A stretch of DNA of 9,967 nucleotides from Mycobacterium sp. GTDB taxonomy: Bacteria > Actinomycetota > Actinomycetes > Mycobacteriales > Mycobacteriaceae. Under the pieces are notes generated by a model that had not been told where the DNA came from, ran no database searches, and saw nothing but the letters and a program-made list of their open reading frames with translations. The stretch is from positions 1 to 9,967 of the forward strand of contig JAHFVB010000135.1 of NCBI GenBank assembly GCA_023264755.1, given 5' to 3'. Of the stretch, positions 6,874-9,967 are shown in pieces. Every line of letters begins with the position of its first letter. The stretch's first letter is position 1. The position numbers were made by a program, and so were the translations under genes.

Positions 6874-8280
6874 ATGAACACCGATGTGTTCCACTCGCCG
6901 TGGTTCTACTGGGCCATCGGCATCGCCATCGGCCTGCCGGTCGGGTTGGTGGCGCTCACGGAATGGCAGCACGCGCTGAAGCGCAGGGACAGCTTCCTGG
7001 TCCGGCCGGTCACCCTGCTGCGCAACTACCTGCTTCCCCTCGGAGCGTTACTGCTGCTGCTGACCGAAGCCAGACAAGTGCCGGCCAGCGCTACCTCGGT
7101 CCGAATGGTCGGCACGCTGTTCGCCTTCGTCGTGCTGGTGCTGTTGCTGTCGGGAGCCAACGCCACCCTGTTCCAGGGGGCCCCCGATGGAACGTGGCGC
7201 AAGCGCGTCCCGAGCATCTTCGTCGACGTCGGACGGTTCCTCGTCATCGCGATCGGGCTGGCGCTGATCTTCTCCTACATCTGGGGGGCCAACGTACGCG
7301 GGCTGTTCACCGCGCTCGGCGTGACGTCGATCGTCATCGGCCTGACGCTGCAGAACTCCGTCGGCCAGATCATCTCGGGACTGCTGATGCTGTTCGAGCA
7401 GCCGTTCCAGTTGGGGGACTGGCTGGAAACCCCTGCAGCCCGCGGGCGGGTCGTGGAGGTGAACTGGCGCGCAGTGCATCTGGAGACCAGCACCGGGCTT
7501 CAGATCACCCCGAACTCGGTGCTGGCCGGAGCCTCGTTCGCCAACCTGAGCCGCCCGGAGCACAAGCACAAGATCACCGTGACGACGATATTCGCCCTCG
7601 ACGATCCGCCGAACCGGGTGTGTGCGATGTTGGCGCGGGTGGCGGCCGACCTGCCGCAGCGGCGCTTGGACGGGACGGTCACCGTGACGCCCTCGGGGGG
7701 CCGGGAGTACCGCACCAACATCCCGCTGAACACGCCCGCCGACGACGGGACCGCGAAAACGGTCTTTCTGCAATGGATCTGGTATGCCTCCCGCCGCGAG
7801 GGCCTGCACCTCGACGAGGCCACCGATGAGTTCGCCACGCCGGAGCGAATTGCCGAAGCGGTGCGCACGGTGGTGGCGCCGACCTTGCGGCTGGCGATCG
7901 ATGATCAGGACGCGGTGCTGCCGAGCGCCACCTTGGAGCGCTACGGCGCCGACGAGGTGATCCAACGGTCGGGGGTGGTGCCCGACCGGATGACGTTCAT
8001 CGTGTCGGGCCGGGTCCGACTCACCGGCGGAACCGACGACGGTCAGGAGATTCGGATCGGCACCCTCGAGGAGGGCGGCTACTTCGGCCAGAGCACCTTG
8101 ACGCGTCAGGCGGTGATCGGCAACGCACAGGCCATCGACGAGGTCACCGTCGTACACGTCGACCGCGCCCACATCGAACTGTTGGTACAGCGAAACCCGT
8201 TGCTGCTACAGGAGTTCGGCCGCACCATCGAGGAGCGTCGAGCCCATGCCCGCAAGGCGCTGACGGCACCTGCCGAGTAA
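6874..8280 (+). CDS. MscS-type mechanosensitive channel with C-terminal cyclic-nucleotide-binding-like domain
   Basis: This 468-residue protein has about five membrane helices (roughly 10-30, 48-64, 76-98, 114-136, 143-172). The last is the MscS pore helix plus loop: GVTSIVIGLTLQNSVGQIIS (149-168), then LFEQPFQLGDWLE. An MscS beta-domain follows (about 186-228, with VVEVNWRAVHLETSTG, ITPNSVLAG and FANLSRP), then an alpha/beta vestibule region (about 230-340). Residues about 345-455 have a cyclic-nucleotide-binding fold, seen in VSGRVRL, GGYFGQSTL and VVHVDR. The usual phosphate-binding cassette FGELAL...PRAAT reads FGQSTLTRQAVIGNAQ here: Glu is Gln and the cAMP-contacting Arg is absent. By family it should release ions or small solutes under membrane tension, gated or tuned by the C-terminal domain. 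It lies 13 bases after the cyclase-like gene (GAGGGG at 6864-6869), so co-expression is very likely and the receptor is its probable controller. Confidence 0.93.
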   Translation: MNTDVFHSPWFYWAIGIAIGLPVGLVALTEWQHALKRRDSFLVRPVTLLRNYLLPLGALLLLLTEARQVPASATSVRMVGTLFAFVVLVLLLSGANATLFQGAPDGTWRKRVPSIFVDVGRFLVIAIGLALIFSYIWGANVRGLFTALGVTSIVIGLTLQNSVGQIISGLLMLFEQPFQLGDWLETPAARGRVVEVNWRAVHLETSTGLQITPNSVLAGASFANLSRPEHKHKITVTTIFALDDPPNRVCAMLARVAADLPQRRLDGTVTVTPSGGREYRTNIPLNTPADDGTAKTVFLQWIWYASRREGLHLDEATDEFATPERIAEAVRTVVAPTLRLAIDDQDAVLPSATLERYGADEVIQRSGVVPDRMTFIVSGRVRLTGGTDDGQEIRIGTLEEGGYFGQSTLTRQAVIGNAQAIDEVTVVHVDRAHIELLVQRNPLLLQEFGRTIEERRAHARKALTAPAE

Positions 8281-8285
8281 CGCCC

Positions 8286-8299
8286 ACCGGCTCGCCGGT
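8286..8299 (+). terminator. Short GC hairpin after the channel gene, possible terminator
   Basis: ACCGG (8286-8290) pairs with CCGGT (8295-8299) around a CTCG loop, starting 5 bases after the channel stop codon. The stem is only 5 bp and no T-run follows, so this is a weak candidate for the operon end. Confidence 0.3.
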
Positions 8300-8391
8300 T
8301 CGGCGCGCCGCTCTGGCAGGCTGGAGGCAGCGCGGAGGACGCGCGAAACCACCGACCCGCTGCAGTTCCGCAGAAGCAAAGGAGCGCATCC

Positions 8392-8685
8392 GTGCCCGTC
8401 ACCGTGCTACTGGAGTTGAAGTTCAAGCCCGAAGCGGTCAGCGAGGCCACCGAGGTGTTCCGCCGCGAGCTCGTCAAGACCAGGGCGTTCGACGGAAATC
8501 TCGTCACCGACGTGCTGGTCGACGAAGCCGACCCCGCACACTGGGTGATCTACGAAGTGTGGGCATCGGTGGAGGCCGACGAGGCATATCGCGCCTTCCG
8601 TGCTGGGGACGGCAAGATCGCCGACCTGCCTCCACTGTTGGCCGCACCACCGGTCAAGACCAGGTACACCACCTCCGACGTCTGA
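8392..8685 (+). CDS. Antibiotic-biosynthesis-monooxygenase (ABM) fold protein
   Basis: This is a 97-residue cytoplasmic protein with the compact dimeric alpha+beta barrel layout of the ABM/YgiN family. VTVLLELKFKPE forms the first strand. A helix follows (AVSEATEVFRRELVKTRAF). Central strands come next (LVTDVLVDEADPAHWVIYEV). The typical WASVEADEAYRAFRA helix leads to a hydrophobic C-terminus ending in the final strand VKTRYTTSD. Members include quinol monooxygenases, haem-degrading enzymes and many proteins of unknown role. I see no residues that choose among these, so no reaction is assigned. The start is GTG, supported by AAAGGAG at 8378-8384, seven bases upstream. It lies 111 bases after the channel gene, beyond a small hairpin, so it is probably a separate unit. 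Confidence 0.85.
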   Translation: MPVTVLLELKFKPEAVSEATEVFRRELVKTRAFDGNLVTDVLVDEADPAHWVIYEVWASVEADEAYRAFRAGDGKIADLPPLLAAPPVKTRYTTSDV

Positions 8686-8795
8686 CCTTCCCCGGGACCT
8701 ACGGCGCCACGGCGGGTGTGCTCACCGTTCCAAGCGGTTTCCAACGGTCCGGAGCTACGTTCCCCCGCAGGTAGTCATGGCGAGGGGAGTGGATA

Positions 8796-9404
8796 GTGAT
8801 CAAGTCGGGTTATGCCATCGGTGCATTGGCGTGCGCGGTGGTGGGGCTGACGGGCGTCGGGTGCAGCAGTTCGAAGGCTCCGGAGGCGTCGTCGTCGAGC
8901 TCGGCCACCAGCAGCTCGAGTGCGGCCAGTTCGACCCACGCCGCGCCGGCCAACGACTTCGCCGGCTTGCTGATCAAGCCCACCGACATCGAGCTGCCGG
9001 GTGACACGTTCACCGCCCAGGAGCCGACGGTGAACCCCGGCGGAAAAGACGGTGTGGCAACCGCATTCACCAATCAGACGCAGACCCGAACGATCGGCGA
9101 CACGATTCTGGTCCTGGCGGACGCCACGGAGGCCAAGGGCGTGCTCGACTCGTCATTGGCCTCGGTGGGGCAATCCGTCGCCGACGGAACCCCCCAACCA
9201 CTGGCGGTGGGTAGCAACGGAACGCTGGTCTCGGGAACGTCCCCCGACGGTACGAAGGCCGTCACGGTGGTCATGTTCACCGAGGGCAAGGGCTTCGCGC
9301 TGCTGGAGTTCGACAGCGCCGTCGGCGACCCGGTGCCGCCGGAGTTCGCGACCGCGGTGGCGCAGAAGCAGGACGACGCCCTCAAGGCGGGCCTGCCCGG
9401 CTAG
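8796..9404 (+). CDS. Predicted secreted lipoprotein with Ser-rich linker, function unknown
   Basis: The 202-residue product starts at GTG 8796, with GAGGGGAG (8782-8789) six bases upstream. It has an N-terminal signal of lipoprotein type: Lys3, a hydrophobic stretch, then LTGVGC with the candidate lipidated Cys at residue 23. The -3 position is Gly rather than the preferred Leu, which is allowed but unusual. After the Cys comes a linker very rich in Ser, Ala and Thr (about 24-52), a flexible surface tether that in mycobacterial lipoproteins can be O-glycosylated. The rest (about 53-202) is a soluble domain containing DFAGLLIKPTDIELPGDTF and, later, VTVVMFTEGKGFALLEFDSA. I recognise no named family. 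It probably sits on the outer face of the cytoplasmic membrane. It converges on the acetolactate synthase gene with 15 bases between stop codons. Confidence 0.85.
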   Translation: MIKSGYAIGALACAVVGLTGVGCSSSKAPEASSSSSATSSSSAASSTHAAPANDFAGLLIKPTDIELPGDTFTAQEPTVNPGGKDGVATAFTNQTQTRTIGDTILVLADATEAKGVLDSSLASVGQSVADGTPQPLAVGSNGTLVSGTSPDGTKAVTVVMFTEGKGFALLEFDSAVGDPVPPEFATAVAQKQDDALKAGLPG

Positions 9405-9427
9405 GACCGAGTAGCCCGGTTAGGACC
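9395..9427. repeat. Imperfect 14-base direct repeat spanning two convergent stop codons, with a possible bidirectional hairpin
   Basis: GCCCGGCTAGGACC (9395-9408) and GCCCGGTTAGGACC (9414-9427) differ at one base, with a period of 19. The first copy holds the lipoprotein stop TAG and the second holds the reverse-strand stop TAA of the acetolactate synthase gene. Within it, CCGGCTA (9397-9403) can pair with TAGCCCGG (9412-9419) with one bulged C and an 8-base loop, so it may end transcription from both sides. Confidence 0.45.
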
Positions 9428-9967
9428 AGGCCTCGTCGAGTTCGCCGAGTGCCGCGATGAGTGCGCTGTTGGCGGTGTAGTCGACGGGGCAGGCGATGAT
9501 GCTGACGGTGTCGGCGGCCAGCGCCGTTCGTAGCGTGGGAAGTAGCTCGTCGGCCGACGAGATGCGGTAACCCTTGGCGCCGAAGCTCTCGGCGTAGGCG
9601 ACGAAGTCGGGGTTGGTGAACCGGGTGTCGACGTGGTGGCCGATCTCGAGGTCCATCTTCCAGCTGATCAACCCGTAGGCGTCGTCCACCCAGATGAGCA
9701 CGACCATGGGTGTACCGATCCGCAGCGCCGTCTCGATTTCCTGCGAGTTCATCAGGAACGCGCCGTCTCCCGTCGCGACCAATACGTTGGCGGTGGGGCG
9801 CGCGATCTTGGCCGCGATGGCGCCGGGCAACGTCCACGCCATGGTGGACAGCCCGTTGGAGATCAGACACGTGTTGGGCGCGTAGGTCGGATAGAGCCTG
9901 GCCATCCACATCTTCAGGGCGCCGGTGTCGACGAGCACGATGTCGTCGCGCCCGAGCGCGGCCCTGG
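9420..9967 (-). CDS. Acetolactate synthase, AlsS (catabolic) type, C-terminal part only
   Basis: This is a thiamine-diphosphate enzyme that joins two pyruvates into acetolactate with loss of CO2. Only the last 182 codons are in the window; the N-terminus lies beyond base 9967. What is present is the C-terminal ThDP-binding domain: SNGLSTMAWTLPGAIAAKIA, then the ThDP motif starting at GDGAFLMNSQEIETA (GDG at 9770-9762) and ending about 27 residues on at IWVDDAYGLI. The second Mg ligand would be the Asp of VDD (9686-9684). Later blocks VAYAESFGAKGYRI and IIACPVDYTANSALIAALGE match Bacillus AlsS as I remember it more closely than anabolic IlvB. The AlsS WNDSTY segment reads WVDDAY here, so Asn is Val. 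Other ThDP decarboxylases such as IlvX-like proteins are possible but fit less well. The gene converges on the lipoprotein gene. Confidence 0.85.
   Translation of the reverse strand, partial: RAALGRDDIVLVDTGALKMWMARLYPTYAPNTCLISNGLSTMAWTLPGAIAAKIARPTANVLVATGDGAFLMNSQEIETALRIGTPMVVLIWVDDAYGLISWKMDLEIGHHVDTRFTNPDFVAYAESFGAKGYRISSADELLPTLRTALAADTVSIIACPVDYTANSALIAALGELDEAWS

Noticed and set aside
8890..8940. Run of Ser codons, considered as a simple-sequence repeat prone to slippage
   Set aside because: The codons are mixed (tcg, agc, agt), so there is no perfect repeat unit; it is a low-complexity protein linker.

Overview
The window comes from a high-GC actinobacterium, most likely a non-tuberculous Mycobacterium/Mycolicibacterium. 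The reasons are the strong G/C bias at third codon positions, GTG starts preceded by GGAG-type ribosome binding sites, a Ser-rich lipoprotein, and a cyclase/MscS gene pair that I recall as arranged like M. tuberculosis Rv2435c-Rv2434c. That assignment is from memory and was not searched.

Layout, left to right. (1) 22-1899 (+): an APC-superfamily permease with about 12 membrane segments and a cytosolic tail, most like the KimA/Kup potassium transporters. A nested stem-loop follows it. (2) 2047-2517 (+): a small unrecognised four-helix membrane protein. (3) 2550-4355 (-): a glycoside hydrolase family 15 enzyme (trehalase or glucoamylase type), convergent with gene 2. Just upstream of it on the same strand lies a possible 48-codon small ORF (4363-4509). 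(4) 4653-6860 and 6874-8280 (+): a two-gene operon. The first gene is a membrane receptor with an extracytoplasmic Cache-type sensor, HAMP and a class III nucleotide cyclase domain. The second is an MscS-type channel with a C-terminal cyclic-nucleotide-binding fold. (5) 8392-8685 (+): a small antibiotic-biosynthesis-monooxygenase-fold protein. (6) 8796-9404 (+): a predicted lipoprotein. (7) 9420-9967 (-): the C-terminal part of an AlsS-type acetolactate synthase that runs out of the window.

The most interesting part is the cyclase/channel operon. By organisation it looks like a complete circuit: external sensor, cyclase, then a cyclic-nucleotide-controlled channel. By eye, however, both nucleotide-handling domains are degenerate. 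The cyclase lacks one metal-binding Asp, the substrate Lys and the transition-state Arg. The channel's nucleotide-binding domain lacks the Glu and Arg of the phosphate-binding cassette. The pair may therefore signal by direct contact or with a different ligand. No RNA genes, insertion sequences, CRISPR arrays or phage genes were seen.
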